Shown in pieces: positions 39,880-50,200 of a stretch of 64,000 nucleotides of DNA. Every line of letters starts with the position of its first letter. The first letter of the stretch is position 1. The stretch is taken from positions 44,528 through 108,527 of the forward strand of contig CACXCA010000020.1 of the NCBI GenBank assembly GCA_902766045.1, in the 5' to 3' direction. The position numbers and the translations under genes are program-made. The DNA is from an uncultured Bacteroidales bacterium. GTDB taxonomy: Bacteria > Bacteroidota > Bacteroidia > Bacteroidales > Paludibacteraceae. Under the pieces are notes generated by a model that ran no database searches, was not told the DNA's origin, and saw only the letters and a list, made by a program, of their open reading frames with translations.

Positions 39880-40125
39880 ATGAAATTAGAAATCATATCA
39901 CCAGACAAATTAGTCTTTTCTGGAGAAGTAGACATGGTGAACTTGCCAGGAAGTGCTGGCAAATTCACAGTTCTACCGCGACACACTGCACTAATTTCGT
40001 CTTTGAAGGCAGGTGAGATTACTTTCCAATCAGGAGAGGAAAAAACTGTTCTAAAAGTGGATGGCGGTTTTGCCGAGGTAAAAAACGATACAATATCGGT
40101 CTGTGTGGAAAACGTACTTAACTAA
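39880..40125 (+). CDS. atpC: F1 ATP synthase epsilon subunit
   Basis: An 81-residue protein containing only the N-terminal beta-sandwich domain of epsilon (MKLEIISPDKLVFSGEVDMV, LPGSAGKFTVLPRHTALIS). The C-terminal helical hairpin found in the ~135-residue E. coli subunit, which inhibits ATP hydrolysis, is missing. Short epsilon subunits of this kind are usual in Bacteroidetes. It joins the gamma stalk to the c-ring. It is 20 bases after atpD and 2 bases before the next gene. Confidence 0.93.
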   Translation: MKLEIISPDKLVFSGEVDMVNLPGSAGKFTVLPRHTALISSLKAGEITFQSGEEKTVLKVDGGFAEVKNDTISVCVENVLN

Positions 40126-40127
40126 AA

Positions 40128-40505
40128 ATGAAACGTTCTTTAATATTAGCCATACTGATTCTAGTGGGAATAATGACAATGGTAAGCCTATGTGTCATAA
40201 TTGTCATTCAAAAAAAATTCCCAGAGTATAATCAAATAGTACCGGCCATTACGTACGTTTCACTATTTTTCACTTTGTTCGGTTCCGTAACACTTTCCAC
40301 GCTGGACAAAAAAAAGGGAGATGCAAAAGGTTATTCTCAAACATTTTTAGGACTCAAAGTCATAAAATTGTTCGTTGCAGTAGCTGGTTTTATTTTCTAT
40401 GTTTTTTTCAACAAAGAAATGCTATTTCCTTTTACGATTGTATTCGTCATATTTTATGTGATCTATACAGTATATGAGGCTATCATCCTCACAAAACTTA
40501 AATAA
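40128..40505 (+). CDS. Small membrane protein of the ATP synthase operon (AtpI-position)
   Basis: A 125-residue protein with four predicted membrane helices (ILAILILVGIMTMVSLCVII; IVPAITYVSLFFTLFGSVT; IKLFVAVAGFIFYVFF; FTIVFVIFYVIYTVYEAI). It lies between atpC and atpB, starting 2 bases after atpC, so it belongs to the operon. In other bacteria this position is held by AtpI, which helps c-ring assembly or Mg2+ uptake; the topology fits but similarity cannot be claimed by eye. The family is not recognised with certainty. Confidence 0.75.
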   Translation: MKRSLILAILILVGIMTMVSLCVIIVIQKKFPEYNQIVPAITYVSLFFTLFGSVTLSTLDKKKGDAKGYSQTFLGLKVIKLFVAVAGFIFYVFFNKEMLFPFTIVFVIFYVIYTVYEAIILTKLK

Positions 40506-40517
40506 GAATTACAAAAA

Positions 40518-41606
40518 ATGAGTCAGTCCATAAATAACACATTCAGCAAAACCGGAAAGCTAATATTCGGCATACTCCTTGTTGTGCTATGTTTCTTGGG
40601 CATAATTGCCTTCACATCAAACAGCGAGGAATCGAAGGGTGAGCTAAACGTCAAAGAGATGATATTCAGTCACATCGGAGACGCTTACAACTGGCATATT
40701 ACAACTATTGGGAAGCAACATATCTCAATTCCATTGCCATGCATCGTCATTGGTCAAAACGGATTGGATATCTTCTGCTCATCAAAGTTAGGTCACGAAG
40801 GTCACTATACCGAATATAAAGGTTATACGATTGCTGAAGAAGGAAGCAATGCAGGAAAAATCGTTGAAGTTTCTACAGGAGAACGTCCTATAGACATTTC
40901 CATCACGAAGAATGTTGTTTCCTTGCTGATCAGTTGTGCTCTTCTTTTGATTATATTCCTATCGATTGCTAAAAAGTATAAGAAGAATGGATTCTGTAAG
41001 CCAACAGGACTACAAGCCATATTAGAACCTCTAATTGTGTCCCTACACGATGACATCATCAAACCAAGTATAGGGAAGAATTACAAAAAGTTCACATGGT
41101 ATTTGCTGACTGTTTTCTTCTTTATCTTCATAAACAATTTATTAGGTATCATACCTATCTTCCCAGGAGGAGCCAACCTTACAGGTAATATTGCAATAAC
41201 ATTTGTATTAGCAGCACTCACATTCCTTTTAACAAACTTATTTGGCACAAAAGGATATTGGAAAGAGATATTTAATCCAGATGTTCCAATAGGCTTGAAA
41301 TGTCCATTGCCTATTATGCAATTTATTGAATTTCTAGGAATCTTCACAAAGCCAATCGCACTATGTATTCGTCTCTTTGCGAACATGTTTGCTGGTCACG
41401 TTATGGTGCTTGTATTGATTGGGTTGATTTTCGTCTTTTCACAATTAAACGTTATCGCAGGTTTAGGTTTTTCATTCGTGTCTGTACTATTAGTAGTATT
41501 CATGTCACTTTTGGAATGTTTGGTATGTTTCATCCAGGCATACGTGTTCATGACGCTATCAGCCCTATTCATTGGTATGGCACAAGTAGAAGAAGAACAT
41601 GAGTAA
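40518..41606 (+). CDS. atpB: F0 ATP synthase subunit a
   Basis: A 362-residue membrane subunit. It carries the essential arginine in ALCIRLFANMFAGH and conserved helices around FFFIFINNLLGIIPIFPGGANLTGNI-type sequence (given in part) and FIQAYVFMTLSALFIGMA. Compared with the ~270-residue E. coli subunit it has an N-terminal extension of about 100 residues with a signal-anchor-like helix and a periplasmic segment, which is usual in Bacteroidetes. It forms the proton half-channels beside the c-ring. It starts 12 bases after the 125-residue protein. Confidence 0.95.
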   Translation: MSQSINNTFSKTGKLIFGILLVVLCFLGIIAFTSNSEESKGELNVKEMIFSHIGDAYNWHITTIGKQHISIPLPCIVIGQNGLDIFCSSKLGHEGHYTEYKGYTIAEEGSNAGKIVEVSTGERPIDISITKNVVSLLISCALLLIIFLSIAKKYKKNGFCKPTGLQAILEPLIVSLHDDIIKPSIGKNYKKFTWYLLTVFFFIFINNLLGIIPIFPGGANLTGNIAITFVLAALTFLLTNLFGTKGYWKEIFNPDVPIGLKCPLPIMQFIEFLGIFTKPIALCIRLFANMFAGHVMVLVLIGLIFVFSQLNVIAGLGFSFVSVLLVVFMSLLECLVCFIQAYVFMTLSALFIGMAQVEEEHE

Positions 41607-41635
41607 CCACTAAAAAAGAATAAACAAATTATTAA

Positions 41636-41914
<279 letters not shown>

Positions 41915-41936
41915 TTAACTCTTAAAATTAAAAATT

Positions 41937-42437
41937 ATGTCATTACTGACACCAGATCCCGGTCTATTATTCTGGATGCTTTTATGCTTCCTCATTGTAG
42001 CCTTCATTCTTGGAAAGTGGGGATGGCCCGCTATCGTCGGAATGATAGAGGATAGAGGCAACTACATTGAAGAGTCACTCAAAAAAGCAGACGAGGCGAA
42101 TGCTGCATTAGCTGGTATCAAAGCAGAAAATGAAAGACTCGCAGCTGAAGCAAAGAATGAGCGTCTTGAGATGTTGAAAGAAGCAACCAAATTAAAAGAA
42201 AAAATGATTGAGGATGCTAAGACACAAGCAACTGTTGAAGCAAACAAAATCATTGAGAATGCAAAAGAAAGCATCCAATTAGAAAAAGATAATGCTGTAA
42301 AGGAAATTCGTTCTCAAGTAGCAGAAATCTCTGTAAATATTGCTGAAAGAATCATCAGAGGTGAGCTAAAAAGTAACGAAAGCCAGATCGACATGATCAA
42401 TAAATTGTTGGATGAAGTTAATATCGCTAAATCGTAA
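41937..42437 (+). CDS. atpF: F0 ATP synthase subunit b
   Basis: A 166-residue stalk subunit. One N-terminal membrane helix (GLLFWMLLCFLIVAFILGKW) is followed by a long, highly charged coiled coil rich in Ala, Glu and Lys (residues ~40-160). It dimerises to form the outer stalk that holds F1 against F0. It is 22 bases after atpE and 6 bases before atpH. Confidence 0.95.
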   Translation: MSLLTPDPGLLFWMLLCFLIVAFILGKWGWPAIVGMIEDRGNYIEESLKKADEANAALAGIKAENERLAAEAKNERLEMLKEATKLKEKMIEDAKTQATVEANKIIENAKESIQLEKDNAVKEIRSQVAEISVNIAERIIRGELKSNESQIDMINKLLDEVNIAKS

Positions 42438-42443
42438 CAGCTG

Positions 42444-42998
42444 ATGAATACAGGTAAAATTTCAGCAAGATATGCAAAGGCACTTTTCATGTTCGCAGAA
42501 GAAAACAATCATGAAGAGTTGGTTTACAACGACATAAAAACGCTGTCACAGAGTTTTTGTGAAGTGCCCAAACTTCGTGAATCGTTGAGCAATCCGACGA
42601 TTTCGAAACAGAATAAAAAAGAACTGCTTATCACTGCTGCTGGTACCCAAGTATGTGCCGAATTCAACCGTTTCGTTGATTTGGTCATCGAGCATAAACG
42701 AGAGGAATACTTCCAAAGCATCTGTCTTGTATATCAAGATATGTATCGTCAAAAGAAAAACATCATTACAAGTACACTGGTTACAGCCGCTCCCATCACA
42801 GATGCCGAAGAGGATCGAATGAGGAAAGCCGTACAATCAGTTACCGACGGAACCGTTGAATTCAAGAAAGAAGTGGATCCCGATTTAATTGGAGGTTTTA
42901 TTTTGAATGTTGAAACATATCAGTTAGATGCGAGCATTAAGAGTCAATTGAGAACAATCAAAGACTCTTTATTAAATCGCAATGCAGCAGATGCCTAA
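42444..42998 (+). CDS. atpH: F1 ATP synthase delta subunit
   Basis: A 184-residue protein of the OSCP/delta family. The N-terminal helical domain ([20 protein letters not shown]) and the C-terminal [20 protein letters not shown] motif are both recognisable. It links the top of F1 to the b-subunit stalk. Start at ATG 42444 is 6 bases after atpF. Confidence 0.94.
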   Translation: MNTGKISARYAKALFMFAEENNHEELVYNDIKTLSQSFCEVPKLRESLSNPTISKQNKKELLITAAGTQVCAEFNRFVDLVIEHKREEYFQSICLVYQDMYRQKKNIITSTLVTAAPITDAEEDRMRKAVQSVTDGTVEFKKEVDPDLIGGFILNVETYQLDASIKSQLRTIKDSLLNRNAADA

Positions 42999-43036
42999 CA
43001 ATTATCAGTATTCGTAAAATTAAAAGATTTATTACT

Positions 43037-44623
43037 ATGGCTATAAAAGCAAGTGAAGTATCCGACGTGCTAAAAATGCAACTTCAAAACTTAGACACAA
43101 AAGTTAAGTTTGAGGAAGTTGGTACCGTATTGCAAGTCAGCGATGGTGTGGTTCGTGTTTACGGATTACAAAATGCTGAAGCAGGAGAACTATTAGAGTT
43201 CGAAAACGGTATGAACGCCGTTGTCATGAACTTGGAAGAGGATAACGTAGGTGCTGTGTTGTTAGGTCCAACAGACCAAGTCAAAGAAGGTGACACAGTT
43301 AAACGTACTAAAAGAATCGCTTCTATCATGACGGGTGAAGGCATGGTCGGAAGAGTTGTAAACTCCATCGGTAATCCAATCGATGGATTGGGTCCTATCA
43401 AAGGTGAATTGATTGAAATGCCATTGGAACGTAAAGCTCCGGGCGTTATCTATCGTGAACCCGTAAAACAACCATTACAGACAGGTTTAAAGGCAATCGA
43501 CGCAATGATTCCTATCGGACGTGGACAGCGTGAGTTGATCATCGGTGACCGTCAAACAGGAAAGACAGCTATTGCTATTGATACTATCATCAATCAAAAA
43601 GAAGCTTATTTATCAGGAAACCCTGTATATTGTATCTACGTTGCAGTAGGTCAAAAGGGTTCAACCGTAGCAAATATTGTTAATACATTGAAGGAATATG
43701 GCGCAATGGATTATACGATTATCGTATCAGCTACTGCATCAGATCCTGCCGCTATGCAATATTACGCACCATTCGCAGGTGCAGCTATTGGAGAATATTT
43801 CCGTGACCAAGGTAAACATGCTCTTGTAGTATATGATGACCTTTCAAAACAAGCTGTTGCTTATCGTGAGGTTTCCTTGATCTTGAAACGTCCTTCTGGT
43901 CGTGAAGCTTATCCAGGTGATGTGTTCTACTTACACTCACGTTTGTTGGAACGTGCTGCAAAAATCATCAGCAACGATTCAGTCGCAGCTCAAATGAACG
44001 ACCTTCCTGCTTCTCTGAAAGGAAAGGTAAAAGGTGGAGGTTCATTGACTGCACTTCCTATCATCGAGACACAGGCAGGTGACGTATCAGCGTATATCCC
44101 AACCAATGTGATTTCTATCACGGATGGTCAGATCTTCTTGGAGACAAACATGTTTAATGCAGGTATTCGTCCAGCTATTAACGTAGGTATCTCCGTATCC
44201 CGTGTGGGTGGTAGTGCTCAGGTGAAAGCCATGAAGTCTATCGCCGGTACATTGAAGACAGACCAAGCTCAATATCGTGAATTGGAATCCTTCACCAAAT
44301 TCGGAGGTGATATGGATGCAGTAACAAAGATGACAATCGACAAAGGTGTGCGTAATACTGAGTTGCTAAAGCAACCTCAATATACACCATACCCTGTTGA
44401 ACATCAGATTGCTGTTATCTATTGCGGTACACAAGGTATCTTAAACGTATTACCAGTTGAGCAAGTACACCTATTTGAAAAATTATTCATCGAAAGATTG
44501 GAACATCTTCACAAAGAGGATGTACTGAATAATTTGAAGCAAGGTAAGATCGACGACAGCATTAAAGCTACATTAAAGAGCGAAGCTGAAGTTGTCATTA
44601 ACGATATCAAAAAAAAGGCTTAA
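43037..44623 (+). CDS. atpA: F1 ATP synthase alpha subunit
   Basis: A 528-residue non-catalytic nucleotide-binding subunit. P-loop GDRQTGKT (170-177), the [17 protein letters not shown] block, and the ITDGQIFLE and [15 protein letters not shown] segments are all conserved. Length is slightly above the ~513 residues of E. coli. It is 38 bases after atpH and 3 bases before atpG. Confidence 0.98.
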   Translation: MAIKASEVSDVLKMQLQNLDTKVKFEEVGTVLQVSDGVVRVYGLQNAEAGELLEFENGMNAVVMNLEEDNVGAVLLGPTDQVKEGDTVKRTKRIASIMTGEGMVGRVVNSIGNPIDGLGPIKGELIEMPLERKAPGVIYREPVKQPLQTGLKAIDAMIPIGRGQRELIIGDRQTGKTAIAIDTIINQKEAYLSGNPVYCIYVAVGQKGSTVANIVNTLKEYGAMDYTIIVSATASDPAAMQYYAPFAGAAIGEYFRDQGKHALVVYDDLSKQAVAYREVSLILKRPSGREAYPGDVFYLHSRLLERAAKIISNDSVAAQMNDLPASLKGKVKGGGSLTALPIIETQAGDVSAYIPTNVISITDGQIFLETNMFNAGIRPAINVGISVSRVGGSAQVKAMKSIAGTLKTDQAQYRELESFTKFGGDMDAVTKMTIDKGVRNTELLKQPQYTPYPVEHQIAVIYCGTQGILNVLPVEQVHLFEKLFIERLEHLHKEDVLNNLKQGKIDDSIKATLKSEAEVVINDIKKKA

Positions 44624-44626
44624 TAA

Positions 44627-45505
44627 ATGGCATCATTAAAAGAAGTTAAAGCAAGAATCGGATCCGTTAATTCTACCAAAAAGATTACCGGAGCGATGAA
44701 GATGGTTTCTTCCGCAAAATTGAAGAAAGCTCAACTAGCAATCGAAAACATTTTGCCTTATCAAAACCGTCTGAATGGCATCTTGGAAAACTTTTTAGCA
44801 ACAGAAACTGATTTCCAATCAGATTTCTCTGCTGTGAGAGAAGTGAAAAAGATGGCAATTGTGGTCTTTTCTTCTAATTCAAGCCTTTGTGGTGCATTTA
44901 ATTCTAATGTAATAAAAGAACTGAACGGACTGATTAAAAAAGAATTAGCCAACGGTGTTCAACTTACCATCTACCCTATCGGTAAAAAAGTAAAAGAAGC
45001 CGTATTCAAAATGGCTGATGTCCAAAAGGTCGATATCGAAGTATCTCTTTCTGATCATCCTTCATTCGATGGTATTAGTACAATCACAAATGAGTTAATG
45101 GCAAAGTTTTTGAATAAAGAGTACGATAAGGTAATGCTTATTTATCATCACCTTAAAAATACAGCTGTTCAAAAACTAATGACAGAAACATTCCTTCCTA
45201 TTAAGCTAGAATCCAATAAAGCTGCCTCTCAAAATCTTAGCGGCGACTATATTGTAGAGCCTAGCAAAGCTGAAGTTTTGGAATCTCTGTTACCTAAAGC
45301 TTTACGCACGAAAATGTACGCTTGCTTGCTCGATTCTAATGCTTCGGAACATGGAGCTCGTGTTGTTGCAATGCAAGTGGCTACAGATAATGCAAATGAA
45401 CTGATTAACGAACTGACTGTATTGTATAACAAGACTCGTCAGCAAGCTATTACCAGTGAATTGCTTGATATCGTCGGCGGTGCTGCTGCACTACAATCGA
45501 AATAG
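44627..45505 (+). CDS. atpG: F1 ATP synthase gamma subunit
   Basis: A 292-residue rotor subunit. The N-terminal helix (IGSVNSTKKITGAMKMVSSAKL) and the C-terminal helix (NELTVLYNKTRQQAITSELL then DIVGGAAAL) that form the central coiled coil are intact, with the Rossmann-like domain (FSSNSSLCGAFNSNV) between. It couples c-ring rotation to the catalytic sites. Last gene of the operon, followed by a hairpin terminator. Confidence 0.97.
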   Translation: MASLKEVKARIGSVNSTKKITGAMKMVSSAKLKKAQLAIENILPYQNRLNGILENFLATETDFQSDFSAVREVKKMAIVVFSSNSSLCGAFNSNVIKELNGLIKKELANGVQLTIYPIGKKVKEAVFKMADVQKVDIEVSLSDHPSFDGISTITNELMAKFLNKEYDKVMLIYHHLKNTAVQKLMTETFLPIKLESNKAASQNLSGDYIVEPSKAEVLESLLPKALRTKMYACLLDSNASEHGARVVAMQVATDNANELINELTVLYNKTRQQAITSELLDIVGGAAALQSK

Positions 45506-45527
45506 GAATTATAAGAAATCTTTTTTC

Positions 45528-45565
45528 AACGAATGGATGCTCTTCAGTATCCATTCGTTTTTTAT
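45528..45565 (+). terminator. ATP synthase operon terminator
   Basis: Stem AACGAATGGAT / ATCCATTCGTT with a 10-base loop, followed by a run of T. It lies 22 bases after the atpG stop. Confidence 0.9.
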
Positions 45566-45619
45566 ATACATTAACTGATTTTTGAATTATTCTTCACCTT
45601 TATTTCTGTATAATTTTTA

Positions 45620-45648
45620 CATGGATATCCATGAATAGTTTATCTTTG
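45620..45648 (+). promoter_or_regulatory. pepD promoter with palindrome in the spacer
   Basis: TATCTTTG at 45641-45648 matches the -7 consensus. A 14-base perfect palindrome, CATGGATATCCATG (45620-45633), lies just upstream between the expected -33 and -7 positions and could be a repressor operator. Confidence 0.5.
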
Positions 45649-45680
45649 TAATAAATAACATTAACTTAACTAATTTATAC

Positions 45681-47135
45681 ATGAACTCCATTTTAGACCT
45701 AGAACCTAAAGAACTTTGGTTCTATTTTAATGAAATATGCCAGATTCCTCATCCCTCTGGCAAAGAAGAAAAAATAGGGAAATACTTAATCGATTTTGCA
45801 GAAAAAAGAGGATTGGATGCTTCGATGGACAAAGTTGGGAATGTTCTCATTCGCAAAAATGCATCTGCCGGATACGAATCTGCTCCTTCTCTTGCATTGC
45901 AAGCTCACATGGATATGGTGTGCGAAAAAAATGAAGGAACTCTTCATGACTTCGAAAAGGATCCTATCCAACCTTATATTGACGGCGACTGGGTAAAAGC
46001 CAAAGGAACCACTTTAGGTGCAGACGATGGTATCGGTGTGGCAACAATGTTAGCCATCTTAGATTCTAAAACCATAAAGCATCCTGCATTAGAATGTCTG
46101 ATCACCGTTGATGAGGAAAGAGGGTTAACTGGTGCACAACACGTCGAAAAAGATTGGTTGAAGTCCAATTACCTATTAAATCTAGATTCTGAGGACGACG
46201 GACGATTCTGCATTGGCTGTGCTGGCGGAATTGATACAATTGCCTTCTATTCCATGAAAGAAATGGAAACGCCTAAAGATGTATTATTCATCAAGCTGAA
46301 AGTATCAGGCCTACTTGGAGGTCATTCAGGAGATGACATCAACAAAGGAAGAGGAAATGCCATAAAAATCCTTTCAAGATTCTTATGGAACGAAAAGAAA
46401 CAATACGCTATCTATTTGAAACAAATACAAGGGGGAAATCTACATAACGCAATTCCTCGAGAGGCATCTGCGATAATAGCTATCCCTTTTAAAGATAAAG
46501 AGAACATACGTATTTCTCTTAATCAATACATTGCCACCATCGAAAGCGAGTACCCTGAAGAACCACAATTTTCAATGGATCTGGAAAGCACCGATGCATC
46601 ATCAACAGTTCTTAATCAGGAACAAACAAACTCCTTAATCAATGCACTTTACTCATGTCCTCACGGTGTCATTGACATGAGCAGGGAAATCGAAGGATTA
46701 CCAGAGACATCAACCAACCTTGCTTCCATAAAAATGCCGGATGAAACAACAATCATCATTTCCACCAGTCAAAGAAGTTCTGTGGAATCAAAAAAACACA
46801 ATATAAAAAACAAGATTGAAGCAATCTTTATGATGTCTGGCGCTGAGAAAGTCACCCACAGCGATGGCTATCCAGGATGGAAACCTAACTTGAATTCCCG
46901 AATTAAGGATATTGTGGTTAAATCGTATGTAAACCTATTTGGAAAAGAGCCCGTAGTCACAGCTATCCATGCAGGATTGGAATGTGGTTTATTCTCCGAG
47001 AAATATCCAAACCTAGACATGATTTCCATCGGACCAGATATCATAAGCAACCACTCTCCTGCCGAACGATGCAGCATACCAAGCGTGGCTCGCTACTGGG
47101 ATCATGTAATCAAAATTCTGGAAGATTTCAAATAA
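45681..47135 (+). CDS. pepD: Aminoacyl-histidine dipeptidase (PepD), M20 family
   Basis: A 484-residue di-zinc peptidase. The N-terminal LEPKELWFYFNEICQIPHPSG is typical of PepD. Metal and catalytic residues are His76 and Asp78 (LQAHMDMV), Asp115 (LGADDGIGVA), and Glu145/Glu146 (TVDEERGLTGA). A lid or dimerisation domain follows, with LLGGHSGDDINKGRGNA, and the C-terminal ligand region is HAGLECGLF and PDIISNHSPAE. It cleaves Xaa-His and other dipeptides in the cytosol. It is a single-gene unit with its own promoter and terminator. Confidence 0.94.
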   Translation: MNSILDLEPKELWFYFNEICQIPHPSGKEEKIGKYLIDFAEKRGLDASMDKVGNVLIRKNASAGYESAPSLALQAHMDMVCEKNEGTLHDFEKDPIQPYIDGDWVKAKGTTLGADDGIGVATMLAILDSKTIKHPALECLITVDEERGLTGAQHVEKDWLKSNYLLNLDSEDDGRFCIGCAGGIDTIAFYSMKEMETPKDVLFIKLKVSGLLGGHSGDDINKGRGNAIKILSRFLWNEKKQYAIYLKQIQGGNLHNAIPREASAIIAIPFKDKENIRISLNQYIATIESEYPEEPQFSMDLESTDASSTVLNQEQTNSLINALYSCPHGVIDMSREIEGLPETSTNLASIKMPDETTIIISTSQRSSVESKKHNIKNKIEAIFMMSGAEKVTHSDGYPGWKPNLNSRIKDIVVKSYVNLFGKEPVVTAIHAGLECGLFSEKYPNLDMISIGPDIISNHSPAERCSIPSVARYWDHVIKILEDFK

Positions 47136-47167
47136 GTAAGTTGCAAAAAACACAATACCAAAACACC

Positions 47168-47204
47168 AAGCAGTGCGAACAGAAAGCGTTCGTACTGCTT
47201 TTTT
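47168..47204 (+). terminator. pepD terminator
   Basis: Stem AAGCAGTGCGAAC / GTTCGTACTGCTT (one G-U pair) with a 7-base loop, followed by a T run. It is 33 bases after the pepD stop. Confidence 0.85.
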
Positions 47205-47268
47205 CTCGTCTCTCACATTATTGGAAACATAGATGTATAATCCCCTTGTTTGTATTTTTGAGAGGATA

Positions 47269-50200
47269 TCATTTCTTTTGCGACGTAGGAGTCACCCCAT
47301 ACAACTCCTTAAATCTTCTGGTGAAATAAGATGGGTCATTGAACCCAACTGAATAGGCAATCTCACTTATCGGTATATCTCCTTTCTCCACCAATCTCTT
47401 GGCCAGAGAGAATCGATATTCCGACAATATCTCTATCGGACTCTTATTAGTCAGTGATTTCAACCTTCGTGCCAAGGTCGATTTACTCATTCCCATCCCC
47501 TTTGCGATATCATTTAACGAGAATTCCGGATTCGTATAATTCTCTTTTATCACCTCCATCAATCTATCCAACAATGGATTGATATCGCCCTTTGGTACCT
47601 CTTTCTCCTCTATCGACCTTGACAACATCTGAATCTGCGTCTTCTGCTGCCAACTCAAAAAGTTAACAATCTGCATTAGCAACTCATTGTCTTCAAATGG
47701 TTTAGCAATAAAGTTAATAGCACCAAGAGACATACTTTGTTGACGTACCTCAATATCACTCTTAGCAGATAAAAAGATCAATGGAATATTGGCAGACAAT
47801 AGGTTCCGTTTAAGCTCCTCATACATCTCCATACCATTCATCTTTGGCATTTCAATGTCGCTCACTATCAAATCTGGAATCTTCTCCATGGCCAGTCGGA
47901 CAGCTTCTTCTCCATTCTCTGCCTGATAGACAGTTACATAATTAGACAATAACTCACTCACATGAGACAATAACAATGGATCATCGTCAACTACCAAAAT
48001 CGATTTACCTTGCAACAATTCATCATCGTTGACTGTAACGGGTACTGAGCTGTCTGTAACATTCTCCTTTACTCTTTGCTCATGTGATTTAGGAAAACAA
48101 ACAGAAATCTCTGTACCTTCGTTCAACTCACTCTCTATTCTAATTGTACCATTATTTTTATCTACAAAGTCTGTTACAATCTGGAAGCCTAATCCCAACC
48201 CCATCTCATTCTCTGTTCCTTTAGTTGACACTTGATTACAACCCTTCAATAGATTATTGATTTGATCTCTCGACATTCCTATGCCCTGATCTATCACACG
48301 CACACATGTCTCCTTCCGTGAAGGCTCCTCATCATGGTCATATATCTTCACTATGATCCCCTTTCCAATAGGTGTAAACTTAATCGCATTGGTTAGCAAA
48401 TTACGTATGATAGTGGAAACCATCCGTGGGTCTGCATAGGTTTGATATAGGCAATTCTCTTCAACTGTCAGCGTAATCTTTTTCTCTGACAACAAGCCAT
48501 TTAAGAAAGATACAGTTTCTGAAACCAGATTCGACATATCAAAATCCTGTGGTTGAAAAGTCATCTCCATACCCGATTCGGCCGACCACTGCAACAGTTT
48601 CAGCATCTCATTCTGCAACGATTCAGATTCTCTTGTCACATTAGAAAGGATCGCCTGTTGCTCGGATAGAGAGTATTGTTTCGTCAAAAGACGTTTCAAT
48701 GTAGTAACGATAGCAAACATTGGATTTTTTAGATCATGACCGATTACAGACACCAATTGATTCTTTTCCTTTAGCGATTCAAGTAATGATTTGTTTCTAC
48801 GTTCTATCTCCTCATTCTTCTGTCTTAAATTTTCGTTGACATGACGTAACTCTTCCGTACGTGTCGCCACCATCTCGCTCAATTTAGCTTTCTGACGTTC
48901 CACTCTATGCGTTTTCATACGTATTATCAGATATATCATACCCAATAATAAAACAACTAGCAACAAACGGAAAACCATGGTATTCCACCATGGAGGCAAA
49001 ACAGTGATTTTTTGAGAGATAATAGCATTTTTCTGCCAATTCATAGAAGATGCCGACACCTCCACTGTAAATGTTCCCGTAGGGAGATAGGAAATTTCGA
49101 TCTCTCGTTTTCCCTCCAAATCAATCCAAGCAGTATCCAACTCAGCGATACGATAACGAACAGAAGATTTATCTGTCAGAGAATAATCAACCAAATCAAA
49201 ATAGCGCTTTATATGAGTGTCATCATAGTTCAATTTGATAGGGGAAGTATTACAATGAATCGATTGTCCATGCGACACAATGCGAGAGAAGGCAAAATAG
49301 TGGATAGTAGATTGATACGAATAAGTAGGATTGACACACACAAATCCATCACGACATCCAAAGAACAGATTCCCTGACGAAGAAATGAAAGAAGCATGTG
49401 CGGTAAAATAGTCAGAACGAAGAAAATCTGCTGAATTGATACATATCTGTCCATCCTCGCCGGATAGAACTGTATGAATACCATTGGCACCAGAAACCCA
49501 GATACGCTGATTAGCATCCATCAAAATTGAGGAATATACACCATCGATGACTCTTATTAAAGAATCCTTTGCATTATAGACATAAATACCTTGATTAGAA
49601 GTAACGTACAGGCTATCATGAAAAAGAGCCTGACTGAAATGCAAAGGCTGACGAGTATTCGATTTATCCACATCAGGGAATATTGGGCGGAAGCGTGTTT
49701 TTGAATCGGTCGTCAAATTACTCCATATTGTTCGAGAAGTGAAGATACGAACTACACCCGTTGGGTCTTCCATTAGATATTCAGCCCATATATCATCATA
49801 TTGGTTCATGGTAGAATCACGAAGGAGGATACGTTGCCATTGTCCATTAACGTTTGTGTAAACACCATTTCCAGCAGTTGCCACATATAAAGGTCCATCC
49901 TTCGTCTGTAAAATGGATTTTGTTGTAAAGATAGGATGATCTATCCCCGCATAAGTAACTTTTTCAATCTTTCCTGAATGAAGCCAGATTCGATCTGTCA
50001 CACCACCCCAATAACCAATTAAGAATGAGCCATCAGACTGCTTAGCAATGGTGATGATATTATTAGACGAAAGTCCGTCTGTCATACTAAAATTCTTTTT
50101 AATTTGAAAATTAGAATTCAACCAAAAAAGTCCCGTACCATCGGTACCAAATAAGATGTCGCCCTCTTCTGTTTCAGAAAAGGAAGAACCAACAGAAGCA

